Assembly: GCA_963821735.1 (NCBI GenBank)
Contig: CAWGFK010000010.1
Coordinates: 111,963-175,962, forward strand
Source of the DNA: Laspinema sp963821735
GTDB lineage: Bacteria; Cyanobacteriota; Cyanobacteriia; Cyanobacteriales; Laspinemataceae
Direction: 5' to 3'
DNA: 64,000 bases
Part shown: positions 17,744-27,217 of the stretch, in pieces
Position numbering within the stretch: the stretch's first letter is position 1
Layout: the number at the start of each line of letters is the position of its first letter
Made by a program: the position numbers and the translations under genes
The notes under the pieces: model-generated
What the model was told of the DNA's origin: nothing
The model's database searches: none
Seen by the model: only the letters and a program-made list of their open reading frames with translations

Positions 17744-18352
17744 ATGAGCGAATTAAGTTGCTACGAACAGTTAGGAGTCTCAGAAAACGCTTCGTTTGAG
17801 GAAATCCAAGAAGCCCGTACTCGCATGAGCGAACTACATAGTGGCGATCGCAAACAAGTCGATCTCATTGAAGCGGCTTATGATCAAATTTTGATGGAGC
17901 GTCTGCGGCAGCGTCAAGAGGGCAAAATTAAAGTCCCAGAACGAATTCGCTTTGCTGAACGGGAAGTCCGCACCATGCCGAGTGCACCCCCCTCTCCGAC
18001 AAAAGAGGCTCCAGCGTGGTTACAAGGACTGTTAGATACACCCTCTCGGTCTGATATTATCTGGCCAGCAGGCGGTTTTTTTGCCTTGAGTCTTTTGAGT
18101 TTATTGCAACCGGCTTCTGCACCTTTAGCATTAGCGTTGGGTGTTGGCGTCGGTCTTTATTTTCTCAATCGTAAAGAAAAGAAATTCGGTCGGGCTTTGG
18201 TGATCACGGTCCTTGCCTTACTGGGAGGGTTATTATTAGGTGCGCCCCTAGGCACTTGGTTAACCAGTGTAGGTGTGCTGTTTCCCGCTGATGGTTTAGC
18301 GGCTAGTTTTACCTTTTTTGTCTTGTGGTTGGTAAGCAGTTTTTTACGGTAA
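17744..18352 (+). CDS. CPP1-like protein (DnaJ-like N-terminus, membrane-anchored)
   Basis: The ATG at 17744 gives 202 residues; a GTG at 17699 is possible but lacks the family sequence. Residues 1-60 (MSELSCYEQLGVSENASFEE and YDQILMERLRQRQEGKIKVP) form a degenerate J-like domain without the HPD tripeptide. The C-terminal half has three to four hydrophobic segments (IIWPAGGFFALSLLSLL, APLALALGVGVGLYFL, ALVITVLALLGGLLLG, FTFFVLWLVSSFL). This matches the CPP1/cell-growth-defect-factor family (DUF3353). Its plant member is a chaperone-like protein for protochlorophyllide oxidoreductase. A thylakoid or envelope membrane location is expected. Confidence 0.85.
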   Translation: MSELSCYEQLGVSENASFEEIQEARTRMSELHSGDRKQVDLIEAAYDQILMERLRQRQEGKIKVPERIRFAEREVRTMPSAPPSPTKEAPAWLQGLLDTPSRSDIIWPAGGFFALSLLSLLQPASAPLALALGVGVGLYFLNRKEKKFGRALVITVLALLGGLLLGAPLGTWLTSVGVLFPADGLAASFTFFVLWLVSSFLR

Positions 18353-18376
18353 TCGGCTCACGATTAATCCCGAAAT

Positions 18377-18413
18377 AAAAAAGGGTAGAGAATTAATTCT
18401 CTACCCTTTTTTT
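18377..18413. terminator. Bidirectional rho-independent terminator
   Basis: A perfect inverted repeat (AGGGTAGAGAATT paired with AATTCTCTACCCT) flanked by A6 and T7 sits between the ends of the CPP1-like gene and clpC, so it can end transcription in both directions. Confidence 0.9.
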
Positions 18414-18487
18414 GAGGCTTTAAGAAGCGATTAGGAGCAGTCATCTAACCGATGATGGCAGTGACTGCTACTGGGTTCAGCCTTTAC

Positions 18488-20956
18488 CTATTCCGCAGCT
18501 TGGGGTAGGAGTTCACGCTGTTCCCCGGGTCGGACAACTACTTGACCTTCCTCCCCGATGTCTACGATCGCCGTCTCGCCGTCTTTCACTCGACCCGAGA
18601 GGATTTCTTCGGCTAAAACGTCTTCTAACAGACGCATAATGGCACGGCGCAGAGGACGCGCACCATAAGCCGGATTGTAACCTTCTTCAATCAACCGTTC
18701 TTTAAAGCGATCGGTGACTTGTAAGGTAATTCCTTTCTCGGTTAAGCGGCTGAAGACTTCTTTCAGCATAATTTCCGAGATTAACTTCACTTCGTCCTTG
18801 ACCAACTGACGGAAGACGATAATCTCATCCAGACGGTTGAGGAATTCCGGACGGAAGTAGTTTTTGAGTTCTTCGTTGACCAAGCTGCGAATGCGGTTGT
18901 ACTGAGCATCGGCTTGGTTTTCCGAGAATTCAAATCCGAGTCCACCGCCACCTTTTTCAATCACCTTAGACCCAATATTAGAGGTCATGATCAGCAAGGT
19001 ATTTTTGAAGTCTACCGTGCGACCTTTGGCATCGGTGAGGCGTCCGTCTTCAAGGATTTGCAGGAGCATATTGAAGACATCGGGGTGGGCTTTTTCGATT
19101 TCATCGAACAGAACCACGGTGTAGGGACGACGACGAACCGCTTCGGTAAGTTGTCCGCCTTCGTTATACCCGACATAACCCGGAGGTGACCCGATTAGCT
19201 TGGACACCGTGTGGCGTTCCATGTATTCGGACATATCCAAGCGAATCATGGCTTCTTCGGACCCGAAGAAGTAGGACGCTAGGGCTTTGGTTAGTTCGGT
19301 TTTACCGACGCCGGTAGGACCGGAGAAGATAAAGCTGGCGATCGGGCGGTTGGGGTTTTTCAGGCCGACCCGGGCACGACGAATGGCGCGGGAGACGGCT
19401 TTAACGGCTTCTTCTTGACCGATTAAACGTTGATGCAGGGTGTCTTCCATGTGCATCAGTTTCTCGGATTCGGATTCGGTGAGTTTGTTCACCGGAACGC
19501 CGGTCCAACTGGCAACGATTTGGGCGATGTCTTCTTCGGTGACGACGGGGGAGAGTTCGCTGTCGGTGACGCCGGTTTTTTTGTTACTGGCGATCGAGCG
19601 GATTTCGGCTTTGATCTCCATTTCGCGATCGCGCAGTTCTCCAGCGCGGTCAAAGTCCTGAGAACGGACGGCATCGTCTTTTTCTTTGAGCACTTGCCGC
19701 AGTTCTTTATCCAGTTCTTTGGCGGCAGGAGGCAGTTGAGAGTTAATCAACCGCACCCGAGAACCGGCTTCATCTACCAAGTCGATCGCCTTATCGGGTA
19801 AGAAGCGATCGCTGATGTAGCGATCGGACAGTTTGGCTGCCGCATCCAGGGCTTCATCGGAGATTTTCAGTTTGTGGTGTTGCTCGTAGCGATCGCGCAA
19901 ACCAAACAGAATCTCAATGGTTTCATCCACGGTCGGTTCACCCACCATCACCGGCTGGAATCGGCGTTCTAAGGCCGCATCCCGCTCGATATGCTTGCGA
20001 TACTCATCTAAGGTGGTCGCCCCGATACATTGCAATTCACCCCGGGCTAAGGCCGGTTTAAGGATGTTTGCCGCATCGATCGCCCCTTCAGCAGCACCCG
20101 CCCCAATCAGGGTATGGACTTCATCAATCACCAGGATGACGTTCCGCGCCGAGCGGATTTCATCCATAATTTTCTTCAGGCGTTCTTCAAATTCACCCCG
20201 ATATTTGGTCCCGGCAACCAGTAACCCGATATCTAAGGTGACCACCCGCTTATCTTCGAGGATATCCGGCACGTCATTGTTGGCAATCCGTTGGGCCAAT
20301 CCTTCGGCGATCGCGGTTTTACCGACCCCAGGTTCCCCAATCAGCACCGGGTTATTTTTCGTCCGGCGACCCAGAATCTGGATCACCCGTTCAATTTCTT
20401 TCTGACGCCCCACCACCGGATCCAGCTTCCCTTCCGCCGCCATTTGGGTCAAATTCGCCCCAAACTCATCCAGGGTGGGAGTCTTGGTCCGGGCATTGCT
20501 CGCCCCAGAGGTCACCTCAGCGGTTTCTCCAAGCATCCTAATCACTTGAGTCCGGACTTTCGAGAGGTCCACCCCGAGGTTTTCTAGGACCCTAGCTGCG
20601 ACGCCTTCGCCTTCGCGAATTAATCCCAGTAGCAGGTGTTCAGTGCCGATGTAGTTATGGCCGAGTTGACGCGCTTCTTCTAGTGAAAGCTCCAGAACCC
20701 GCTTGGCTCTAGGCGTAAACGGAATTTCCACTGCCACGAAACCGGAACCGCGACCAATAATTTTTTCGACTTCAATGCGGGCATCTTTGAGATTAACCCC
20801 CATTGACTTGAGCACTTTTGCTGCAACCCCGGTACCTTCTCCGATGAGACCCAGGAGGATCTGTTCGGTACCGACGAAGTTATGTCCCAGGCGGCGTGCT
20901 TCCTCCTGGGCCAGCATAATCACTTTAATAGCTTTTTCTGTGAAGCGTTCAAACAT
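18488..20956 (-). CDS. clpC: ATP-dependent Clp protease ATP-binding subunit ClpC
   Basis: 822 residues, full length. This Hsp100 unfoldase feeds substrates to ClpP. It begins with two Clp N-terminal repeats (MFERFTEKAIKVIMLAQEEA, later RAKRVLELSLEEARQLGHNY). The first AAA domain has Walker A GEPGVGKTAIAEG and Walker B VILVIDEVH. A middle coiled coil with a UVR-like segment (DDAVRSQDFDRAGELRDREM) identifies ClpC rather than ClpB. The second AAA domain has GPTGVGKTELTKALA and YTVVLFDEIEKAHPDVFN. The ClpP-docking tripeptide appears in the C-terminal domain near GLGFEFSENQ. It is isolated, ends at a strong bidirectional terminator, and is well preserved. Confidence 0.97.
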   Translation of the reverse strand: MFERFTEKAIKVIMLAQEEARRLGHNFVGTEQILLGLIGEGTGVAAKVLKSMGVNLKDARIEVEKIIGRGSGFVAVEIPFTPRAKRVLELSLEEARQLGHNYIGTEHLLLGLIREGEGVAARVLENLGVDLSKVRTQVIRMLGETAEVTSGASNARTKTPTLDEFGANLTQMAAEGKLDPVVGRQKEIERVIQILGRRTKNNPVLIGEPGVGKTAIAEGLAQRIANNDVPDILEDKRVVTLDIGLLVAGTKYRGEFEERLKKIMDEIRSARNVILVIDEVHTLIGAGAAEGAIDAANILKPALARGELQCIGATTLDEYRKHIERDAALERRFQPVMVGEPTVDETIEILFGLRDRYEQHHKLKISDEALDAAAKLSDRYISDRFLPDKAIDLVDEAGSRVRLINSQLPPAAKELDKELRQVLKEKDDAVRSQDFDRAGELRDREMEIKAEIRSIASNKKTGVTDSELSPVVTEEDIAQIVASWTGVPVNKLTESESEKLMHMEDTLHQRLIGQEEAVKAVSRAIRRARVGLKNPNRPIASFIFSGPTGVGKTELTKALASYFFGSEEAMIRLDMSEYMERHTVSKLIGSPPGYVGYNEGGQLTEAVRRRPYTVVLFDEIEKAHPDVFNMLLQILEDGRLTDAKGRTVDFKNTLLIMTSNIGSKVIEKGGGGLGFEFSENQADAQYNRIRSLVNEELKNYFRPEFLNRLDEIIVFRQLVKDEVKLISEIMLKEVFSRLTEKGITLQVTDRFKERLIEEGYNPAYGARPLRRAIMRLLEDVLAEEILSGRVKDGETAIVDIGEEGQVVVRPGEQRELLPQAAE

Positions 20957-21405
20957 GGCTTAATCCCTTTACCGACACATTTGGCGCGTAAGAACCTGCT
21001 TTCTACCCTAACTGAGATCAAACGACAAGCACCTCGCCCTTTAAGAGTATTCTTTTCAGTGGCTTCAGTCCCTGGTCATTTCTCCACAGTTATGGTTTGA
21101 ATAGCACCTTCAGAAGCATTCCACCATCTCTGAACCCTTTAATCTCTCTATCCTAGAGGATTTGCCCTAGTTACGAGTTTTGAGTTATACTGTGCGTTTG
21201 GGTATCGCAATCGTTCACTCTCGACTCCTGAGAAAAGCAGGGGATTCGGAAGGGGATCGGAAGGAGGTTTTGAAGGCCGAAGCCAGTTGGCTGGGGCTCA
21301 ATTCCCGCCATCCCTTTGGTACTTTGACCTTTAGCATAGCAAAAGTCTTCGTTTTCGTGCTACCGCTTTTGGACTGGGCCAACTTTTGGTTCTCTAGGAT
21401 GGGTG
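20957..21405. other. Gene-free region upstream of clpC
   Basis: This presumably holds the clpC promoter, reading leftward from about 21000. A plus-strand open frame at 21180-21482 has no family resemblance and runs into the heptamer array, so it is not taken as a gene. Confidence 0.4.
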
Positions 21406-21529
21406 GGTCATGGGTCCTTGGTCATGGGTCCTTGGTGCTTGGGCCTTGGTCATTGGGCCTTGGTTCTGGGTCGAGTGACTAATGACAAATAACAAATGAC
21501 CAATGACAAATAGCCAATGACAAATGACA
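21406..21529. repeat. Back-to-back heptamer tandem arrays (STRR-like)
   Basis: Ten heptamers of GGTCATG/GGTCCTT/GGGCCTT type run from 21406 to 21475. After five bases, seven heptamers of AATGACA type (AATGACA, AATAACA, AATGACC, AATGACA, AATAGCC, AATGACA, AATGACA) fill 21481-21529. AATGACC is the reverse complement of GGTCATT, so the two arrays are broadly complementary and could form a large cruciform. This matches the short tandemly repeated repetitive sequences known in filamentous cyanobacteria. Confidence 0.85.
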
Positions 21530-21845
21530 TTTGTCCCGTTTTTCCGCAAGATTACGCAATGGCGATCGCCGTTTCATAGAAGCGATCGGATAGAATTACT
21601 GTTATTTCGTTCGTTAATTCTGTAATGATATGGAAAAATTAGCGGATTTGAAGAGGGGTTTTATACCATTAGAAATGCTCTGTATTTCCCCGTGAATGCG
21701 GGATAGAGTCCGGTCCCAACATAGGAACGACTTAGGATGATCGCCCCCTCAGATCATCGGGTCATTTTTGGGTCATAATCATTTGATATTGTCAAAAGGA
21801 GTAGAAAACAATATCAATCCCCAAGAACTACAAACGAGGTTTGTG

Positions 21846-22523
21846 ATGCGAATTTTATTAGTTGAAGATGACCCAGAACAACTCGAACCCCTGCATAATG
21901 CTTTGACTCGTTCGGGACATATTGTAGATGGGGTGGCGGAGGGAACTGATGCGCGATGGTTAATTGGGGAAAAGGACTATGATTTACTGATTTTAGATTG
22001 GATGTTACCGGGAGAAGATGGGGTTTCTATTTGTGAATTCTATCGAGAAGGGGGGAAAACTTCGCCGATTTTAATGTTGACGGCAAAAGATACGACAGCG
22101 GATAAAGTGAGGGGATTAGATGCGGGGGCCGATGATTATTTGGTTAAACCCGTAGATGTGGAGGAATTGTTAGCAAGAGTCCGCGCCTTACGCAGGCGAT
22201 CGCCCCTGTGGATTGGGGATATTCTCGAAGTGGGGGATTTATCTTTAAATCTGGATACCATGCGCTTAACCCGAGGAGAATGCAGTATTAAACTCGCGAG
22301 TCGGGACTTTCAACTATTGGAATATTTGATGCGAAATCCGGGTAAGGTAATCAGTCGCGATCGCCTAGAACAAGCCCTCTGGGAATGGGGGGAAGAACCG
22401 GAAAGTAATGCCGTCGCTTCTCGGGTGAAACGCCTGCGAAAGCGATTGCAAGAATTGGAAATAGAAACCTGGATTGAAACCGCTTATGGAGTGGGTTATC
22501 GGTTTGAACCTCAAAATAATTAA
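21846..22523 (+). CDS. OmpR-family response regulator
   Basis: From the ATG at 21846 (MRILLVEDDPEQLEPLHNAL) the protein has 225 residues; an upstream TTG would only add a non-conserved leader. The receiver domain shows the acidic pair EDD, the phospho-acceptor Asp in LLILDWMLPGEDG, the Thr/Ala of MLTAKD and the Lys in DYLVKPVDVEEL. The DNA-binding winged helix (RDFQLLEYLMRNPGKVISRD to VGYRFEP) follows. It resembles RppA-type cyanobacterial regulators. The histidine kinase begins three bases after its stop, so the pair is an operon and a cognate two-component system. Confidence 0.9.
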   Translation: MRILLVEDDPEQLEPLHNALTRSGHIVDGVAEGTDARWLIGEKDYDLLILDWMLPGEDGVSICEFYREGGKTSPILMLTAKDTTADKVRGLDAGADDYLVKPVDVEELLARVRALRRRSPLWIGDILEVGDLSLNLDTMRLTRGECSIKLASRDFQLLEYLMRNPGKVISRDRLEQALWEWGEEPESNAVASRVKRLRKRLQELEIETWIETAYGVGYRFEPQNN

Positions 22524-22526
22524 TCA

Positions 22527-23984
22527 ATGAATGGGCTTAAAATATCTCTAAATTTCTGGAATCACCTGCCGATTCGCATTCGCGGTACTCTCATTATTGC
22601 CATTCCCGTAACTTGTTTATTTACCACTTTGTCTGCATTTACCTGGTTGAAACTTAGCTTAATTGAAGATGAAGAATGGGTTCAACATACACAAATTGTC
22701 CGACTAGAAACTAAACGCCTTTTAAATTCTCTAGTTGATGCCGAAACCGGAGTGCGGGGGTATGGCTTGACATTTAGGGAAGAATTTTTAAACCCTTATA
22801 ACCAAGCTATTACGATAATTCCTGACTCTTTAGAACGCTTGCAATATTTAGTCACAGACAACCCAGAACAGACCCTGCTTCTCCAAGAAATCAAGAGTAT
22901 TACCCAGGAAAACCTAGAAATATTCAATCAAAAAGTTACTCTTCAATCCGACATTAAACAACTGCGAGATTCTCCGGAAATTTGGGTTCCGGCTGATGCA
23001 CTGTATGAATGGTTGGAAGAAGGTAAAGCGACAATGGATGAAGCCCGCTTATTAATTGACCGCTTTGCTGAAGCTGAGGAAAATTTATTAGAAAAACGCC
23101 AAGTTCATCAAAAATTTTATCGCCAAGTCACTTGGAATATTTTATGTATTTCTGCCGGAGTGGGTGTCTTGGGGTTTTTCTTGTCTATTCATTTGTTTTA
23201 CAAACTTGAGCAAGAATTAGCTACCCGAGAAGTGAACTTACAATCTAGCAATCAACGCTTAGAAATGGTTTGTGAACAACTTCAGCGGTTTACTGCCAAT
23301 GCTTCTCATGAATTACGAACCCCCTTAGCGGCAGTCTTGAGTAATGCTCAGGTAGGGTTAATGGATCTCGCGGATTTGGAAGAGTTACAAGACAATGGGG
23401 AAGATTACATCCCCTTGAAGAATCGCTTACAAAAGATTGTTGAAACCACCAAGAAAATGAGCGATCTAGTCGGTCAATTGTTATTTTTAGCTCGCCATGA
23501 AGGTGGAATAAATTCTGAGTCTTTAAAGTCCGTGGATTTAGCCCCAATTTTGAAGCAATTAGTCGCTGATTTTTTCCCAGAAGCTCAAGCCAAATCCCTG
23601 GACTTAACCTATCATTCCACCCCGACTGTTATTCCCATCAAAGCGGATATGAGTTTGCTCCCACAAGCGGTTATCAATCTCTTGAGTAACGCTTGTCGCT
23701 ATACTCCAGCCGGAGGAAACATTGAGGTTTTTGTATCGACAGCAGAAAATTGGGCTATCATTGAGGTCAAAGATACGGGAGTTGGGATTCCGCCTGATGC
23801 GCTCTCTCATATTTTTGAACGGTTTTACCGGGTGGATAAAAAACGCTATGAAACCGCAAAAGGCTTTGGACTGGGATTGGCGATCGCCCAGCAAATTGTG
23901 CAAATTCATGGCGGCAAGCTGGAGGTATCTAGTATCCTGAATCAGGGCTCAATTTTTATCATTCGTTTACCGTTAAGCCATTAA
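22527..23984 (+). CDS. CHASE3-type sensor histidine kinase
   Basis: 485 residues. An N-terminal membrane helix (TLIIAIPVTCLFTTLSAFTW) is followed by an extracytoplasmic CHASE3-like helical sensor (DAETGVRGYGLTFREEFLNP). A second membrane helix (VTWNILCISAGVGVLGFFL) and the kinase core come next: H-box FTANASHELRTPLAAVLSN, N-box VINLLSNACRYTPAGG, G1 DTGVGIPPDA, F-box FERFYRVDK, G2 GFGLGLAIAQQIV. All catalytic motifs are intact. The ligand of the CHASE3 domain is unknown. It is translationally close to the response regulator upstream and is its likely partner. Confidence 0.92.
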   Translation: MNGLKISLNFWNHLPIRIRGTLIIAIPVTCLFTTLSAFTWLKLSLIEDEEWVQHTQIVRLETKRLLNSLVDAETGVRGYGLTFREEFLNPYNQAITIIPDSLERLQYLVTDNPEQTLLLQEIKSITQENLEIFNQKVTLQSDIKQLRDSPEIWVPADALYEWLEEGKATMDEARLLIDRFAEAEENLLEKRQVHQKFYRQVTWNILCISAGVGVLGFFLSIHLFYKLEQELATREVNLQSSNQRLEMVCEQLQRFTANASHELRTPLAAVLSNAQVGLMDLADLEELQDNGEDYIPLKNRLQKIVETTKKMSDLVGQLLFLARHEGGINSESLKSVDLAPILKQLVADFFPEAQAKSLDLTYHSTPTVIPIKADMSLLPQAVINLLSNACRYTPAGGNIEVFVSTAENWAIIEVKDTGVGIPPDALSHIFERFYRVDKKRYETAKGFGLGLAIAQQIVQIHGGKLEVSSILNQGSIFIIRLPLSH

Positions 23985-24012
23985 CCCTTTATTCATAATC
24001 AAGTTAACATCT

Positions 24013-24861
24013 ATGACTAAAATTATCCCTCGTGGTCACTTTTTTCCAATGGATAAAGAGGGTTTTATTCTCAATGATTGTGACTGGAATAAAATACTCC
24101 CACCCTGGACCTCTTTAGTTGAGGAACTACGCCAAAGTTGTCTACAAATTTGGCCTTCGCGCTTACAAGCACTTTATCTGCGCGGTTCGGTCCCGCGCGG
24201 TTTGGCAATTTTGAACGGTTCTGATTTAGATAGTTTTGCCTTATTATCCGAGGAAATTACCCCAGAAGATATTGCACAGTCCCGGCAACTTTGCCAAACT
24301 CTGAACAGACGGTATTTGTTTTGCAAAAAAGTAGAGTTAATCCTCTTTGAAGATAAATCAATCCAAAAAACTGATTCCATTTGGCCGGTGATTATTCAAA
24401 CCCAAAGCTTGCAAATTGCTGGTGATTTTCTCCCAGAAACCCTGAACGTTAAGCCCGGTCCTGACTTGATTAGCTATAGTTATACTTGGCAGGCAGATTT
24501 AGCCACCACCTTAAAGGGTTTAGAACATTTATCTCCAAGGGCCTTAGCTTATTCAAAGCAAGTCAAAAAACAATGTGCTTGGATTGCTCGACGCATGATT
24601 AGAGTGGGATTTGAATTAGTAATGGAACAAAACCAATGTTATACTCCCGATTTATATCAGTGCTATGAACGATTTTCCGCTTACTTCCCCGACCAACAGA
24701 GTGCCATGAAAAAAGCGCTGGAATTAGCAATTAACCCTTCTGGAAATCGGGCCGGTTTAATCTTGTTTTTACGAGGATTTGGGCGGTGGTTAGAAGAGGA
24801 AGTTGAGCGAACATTTTATCCTTTAATTAAGGCGGAACCGTCTACAAATAAAATTCCCTGA
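24013..24861 (+). CDS. Nucleotidyltransferase-fold protein
   Basis: 282 residues. The nucleotidyltransferase signature is visible as RGSVPRGLAILNGSDLDSFA (Gly-Ser followed by Asp-x-Asp), the metal- and NTP-binding site of the polymerase-beta-like fold. The rest is helical (QVKKQCAWIARRMIRVGFEL). Some members of this group add nucleotides to small molecules or proteins, and others act as antitoxin-type enzymes; the target here is unknown. It starts 28 bases after the kinase gene on the same strand and may share its transcript. Its last 46 bases overlap the 3' end of the convergent cupin gene. Confidence 0.7.
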   Translation: MTKIIPRGHFFPMDKEGFILNDCDWNKILPPWTSLVEELRQSCLQIWPSRLQALYLRGSVPRGLAILNGSDLDSFALLSEEITPEDIAQSRQLCQTLNRRYLFCKKVELILFEDKSIQKTDSIWPVIIQTQSLQIAGDFLPETLNVKPGPDLISYSYTWQADLATTLKGLEHLSPRALAYSKQVKKQCAWIARRMIRVGFELVMEQNQCYTPDLYQCYERFSAYFPDQQSAMKKALELAINPSGNRAGLILFLRGFGRWLEEEVERTFYPLIKAEPSTNKIP

Positions 24862-26009
24862 GTGACTAACCGAGTCAAGAGGGGAATCACTCCGGTTTCT
24901 ACATCCAAGGAGGGACACCAGTCGGCTAAATCTAAGAGACTAAATCCTCCGGGACGAAATAGTTTTTCGACGATATCGGTAGGAATTCCTTTAATTGTCG
25001 CTTGTTTAGCACCGATAATCACTTGAGTTTGATGGTCCTCAAGGGAAATGATTTGCACGGGATGTAAGGCAGAGGGAATAAATCGAGTTTCTAGTCCGAA
25101 GTCGAAAATTTGGCTACCTAGTTGATGGGGGAAGGCAAAGGGAAGTGGGGTGCGATCGCGATAGTTTAAATCATCTAAGTAGCGCGGGATGGTTTCGGGA
25201 TTTTGCAGGAACTCAACCAGGCGATCGCGCAACTGTTCCAGATAGGGTTGCACTGCGGTTCTATCTCCTGACGGAATAACCGGCAAACTCGCTCTCCATT
25301 GAGTATTTTCCTGCAATTCTTTCCCCAACCACTTCATCAAATCTAACCCTGTTTGACAATCAATTCCTAAAGTCAAATGCAAGGATGGGGAATAGTCATC
25401 TCGGGACGGATTAGAACTGGCGATCGCATAATGCCAATGTCCGCGAGGAATATACAGTAAATCTCCCGGTTGCAAGGTACATTCCAAATAAGGCGGCACA
25501 TCTGGCGGAATCTGGTCCTTAGAACGCATCCCGGTGACGGGAAAAGGAACAGTTTCCGGAAAAACAAACCAGTCTTTCTCCCCCTCAATTTGCAAAATTA
25601 GCACATCATGGGTATCATAATGACAGTTAAATCCTTGTTGGTCACTCGGGGAACAATACAGGTTAATTTGGCTGCGGTATCCGGTTTGTTGCCGAACATC
25701 AGCCACCAATTTTTCCAGTTCCGGAACCCGTTCATGAACGCTATCGATAATTAAAGTGGCTCCTTGATGCAGTCGTTCCAGCCATTGATGGGATGGGGTC
25801 GCCGGTAACGATTCTCCATCCAAGGAAAACCGCAAATTCGGATACGGAATGAAGTGATAATTCAATAAATGATTCAATTGATTCCACCCAAATAAACCCG
25901 CAAATTTATCCTGACTTTTTCCAGGAATAAATAGAGCTATTTCAGTCCAGTTTTCCGCAAAAAACTGTGAAGTTGTATAGGGAGATAATAGAAAGTCAAA
26001 AATATCCAT
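24816..26009 (-). CDS. JmjC/cupin-type oxygenase, ribosomal-oxygenase-like
   Basis: 397 residues. The core matches the JmjC-like 2-oxoglutarate/Fe(II) oxygenases of the YcfD/ribosomal-oxygenase group. Iron ligands are seen in FNCHYDTHDVLILQIEG (HxD) and the distal His in GDLLYIPRGHWHYAIAS. The family opening NHLLNYHFIPYPNLRFSLDG is also present. E. coli YcfD hydroxylates an arginine of ribosomal protein L16; a comparable target here is inference. The C-terminal part (GFSLLDLADWCPSLDVETGV) is a winged-helix-like extension. Its 3' end overlaps the neighbouring nucleotidyltransferase gene on the other strand. Confidence 0.75.
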   Translation of the reverse strand: MDIFDFLLSPYTTSQFFAENWTEIALFIPGKSQDKFAGLFGWNQLNHLLNYHFIPYPNLRFSLDGESLPATPSHQWLERLHQGATLIIDSVHERVPELEKLVADVRQQTGYRSQINLYCSPSDQQGFNCHYDTHDVLILQIEGEKDWFVFPETVPFPVTGMRSKDQIPPDVPPYLECTLQPGDLLYIPRGHWHYAIASSNPSRDDYSPSLHLTLGIDCQTGLDLMKWLGKELQENTQWRASLPVIPSGDRTAVQPYLEQLRDRLVEFLQNPETIPRYLDDLNYRDRTPLPFAFPHQLGSQIFDFGLETRFIPSALHPVQIISLEDHQTQVIIGAKQATIKGIPTDIVEKLFRPGGFSLLDLADWCPSLDVETGVIPLLTRLVTQGILFVDGSALIKG

Positions 26010-26141
26010 AAATCAGTCGGTCTGACGAATTATCAATAATTTACCTGGGTTGAAAATCAAGCTGGGAGTGTAAACCGGGAAAAACTTAATTGGATGACAC
26101 TCCCAGTCCTCGGTCAATCGGCTGTTAAAGCAACCTAGAGA

Positions 26142-26441
26142 TTATACCTGACGAATAAAGGAAGTCTGACCGGCTTGATTGCGATCGACATCCTGATTGA
26201 CATCCTGGTTGAGATCTTGATTTTGATCCACATCAGCATCGCCAAATAACCAGGATGATTCGGTGCTTTCCGTAGAATTGTTAGTTAAGTTAACCACTTC
26301 AACTTCTACGGAAGAATTGCCTGAGAGATCGACCGGAGAACTGCTAAGTGCAGATTGAGATGGTGCAACTAATAGTAAGCTGGCTTTGGCACTCAAAAGA
26401 CAGGCCATAATTAGATTGGAAGACTTTAAATCAAATATCAT
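26142..26441 (-). CDS. Small secreted Asn/Asp/Gln-rich protein
   Basis: 99 residues. The N-terminus has a hydrophobic stretch (LIMACLLSAKASLLLVAPSQ) consistent with a signal peptide. The mature part is acidic with a short imperfect repeat (DVDQNQDLNQDVNQDVDRNQ). No family is recognised. The repeat may bind calcium or other ions, or simply be a flexible tail. It lies divergently from the OB-fold gene and 133 bases from the cupin gene start. Confidence 0.5.
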   Translation of the reverse strand: MIFDLKSSNLIMACLLSAKASLLLVAPSQSALSSSPVDLSGNSSVEVEVVNLTNNSTESTESSWLFGDADVDQNQDLNQDVNQDVDRNQAGQTSFIRQV

Positions 26442-26614
26442 ACAAGATTCCTCCGTTAATGAATCGGTTGTTGTTGAACTTAAATTAACCTTACCTGAAT
26501 ATTATGACCAAAATATGACCGAGAGAAGCCTTTTTCGTTTCTGAACCCTGAATTTTGGTCATTTTCTGGTCATCTTTATTTTTTACCGTAGAGGCCAAGT
26601 TGAGGTAAAACGAC

Positions 26615-26992
26615 ATGAAATCAATCTTTAAAGCGGTTTTGACGGCTACGATGTTTGTCATAGGGATTAATCCAGTCAGCGCACAAATTCCGATTCGAGA
26701 ATTGCATCGCACTTCGGGACTAACCATCGCGGGGGAGATTAGAAGTGTAGTCGGTAATGAGTTTATACTGGATGACGGGACGGGTCAAGTCATCGTAGAT
26801 TGTGGACCCCGTTGGTATCATCAACTAGATTTCCGCGAAGGGGAGCGCGTAACAGTGATAGGAAAATATGAAGGTTATGATTTGGATGCCTTCACGATTA
26901 CTCGGGAGAATGGGGAAGTTTTGCAGATTCGAGACTCGGAAGGTCCTCCGCCTTGGTCCGGAGGTCGTCGGAACCGCAACCGGAATCGATAA
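26615..26992 (+). CDS. Secreted OB-fold-type small protein
   Basis: 125 residues with a signal peptide (MKSIFKAVLTATMFVIGINP, cleavage near SAQ). The mature part reads LTIAGEIRSVVGNEFILDDG, then GQVIVDCGPRWYHQLDF and GERVTVIGKYEGYDLDAFTI. This is the beta-strand pattern of a bacterial OB-fold (BOF/NirD-like) domain, found in periplasmic stress-related proteins. A Gly/Arg/Asn-rich tail (GGRRNRNRNR) ends it. No specific ligand can be inferred. Confidence 0.65.
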   Translation: MKSIFKAVLTATMFVIGINPVSAQIPIRELHRTSGLTIAGEIRSVVGNEFILDDGTGQVIVDCGPRWYHQLDFREGERVTVIGKYEGYDLDAFTITRENGEVLQIRDSEGPPPWSGGRRNRNRNR

Positions 26993-27217
26993 TTACACCA
27001 ACCCGGTTTCTAACGGTCTAAAATTTCTGCGGCTGAGGAGTCCCAGGGTCTGGGAGGGCAAAAGATAGCACAAAGTGCGAAAAATGGCCGGATCACTTCC
27101 GGATTGCCCCTGATGTTACAACGCCGAAATTGGCGGTTATTTTACGGGCGATCGCCCTGACTGGGGAAACCGATTGATAGCATAAGCAATAAGACTATCT
27201 TGTAGGAAGGGATAAAG

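Noticed and set aside
18914..20963. Several long plus-strand frames inside clpC
   Set aside because: They are shadows of the highly biased clpC coding strand, whose protein is unmistakable.
21180..21482. 100-codon plus-strand open frame
   Set aside because: Its last third is translation of the heptamer array and the rest matches nothing.
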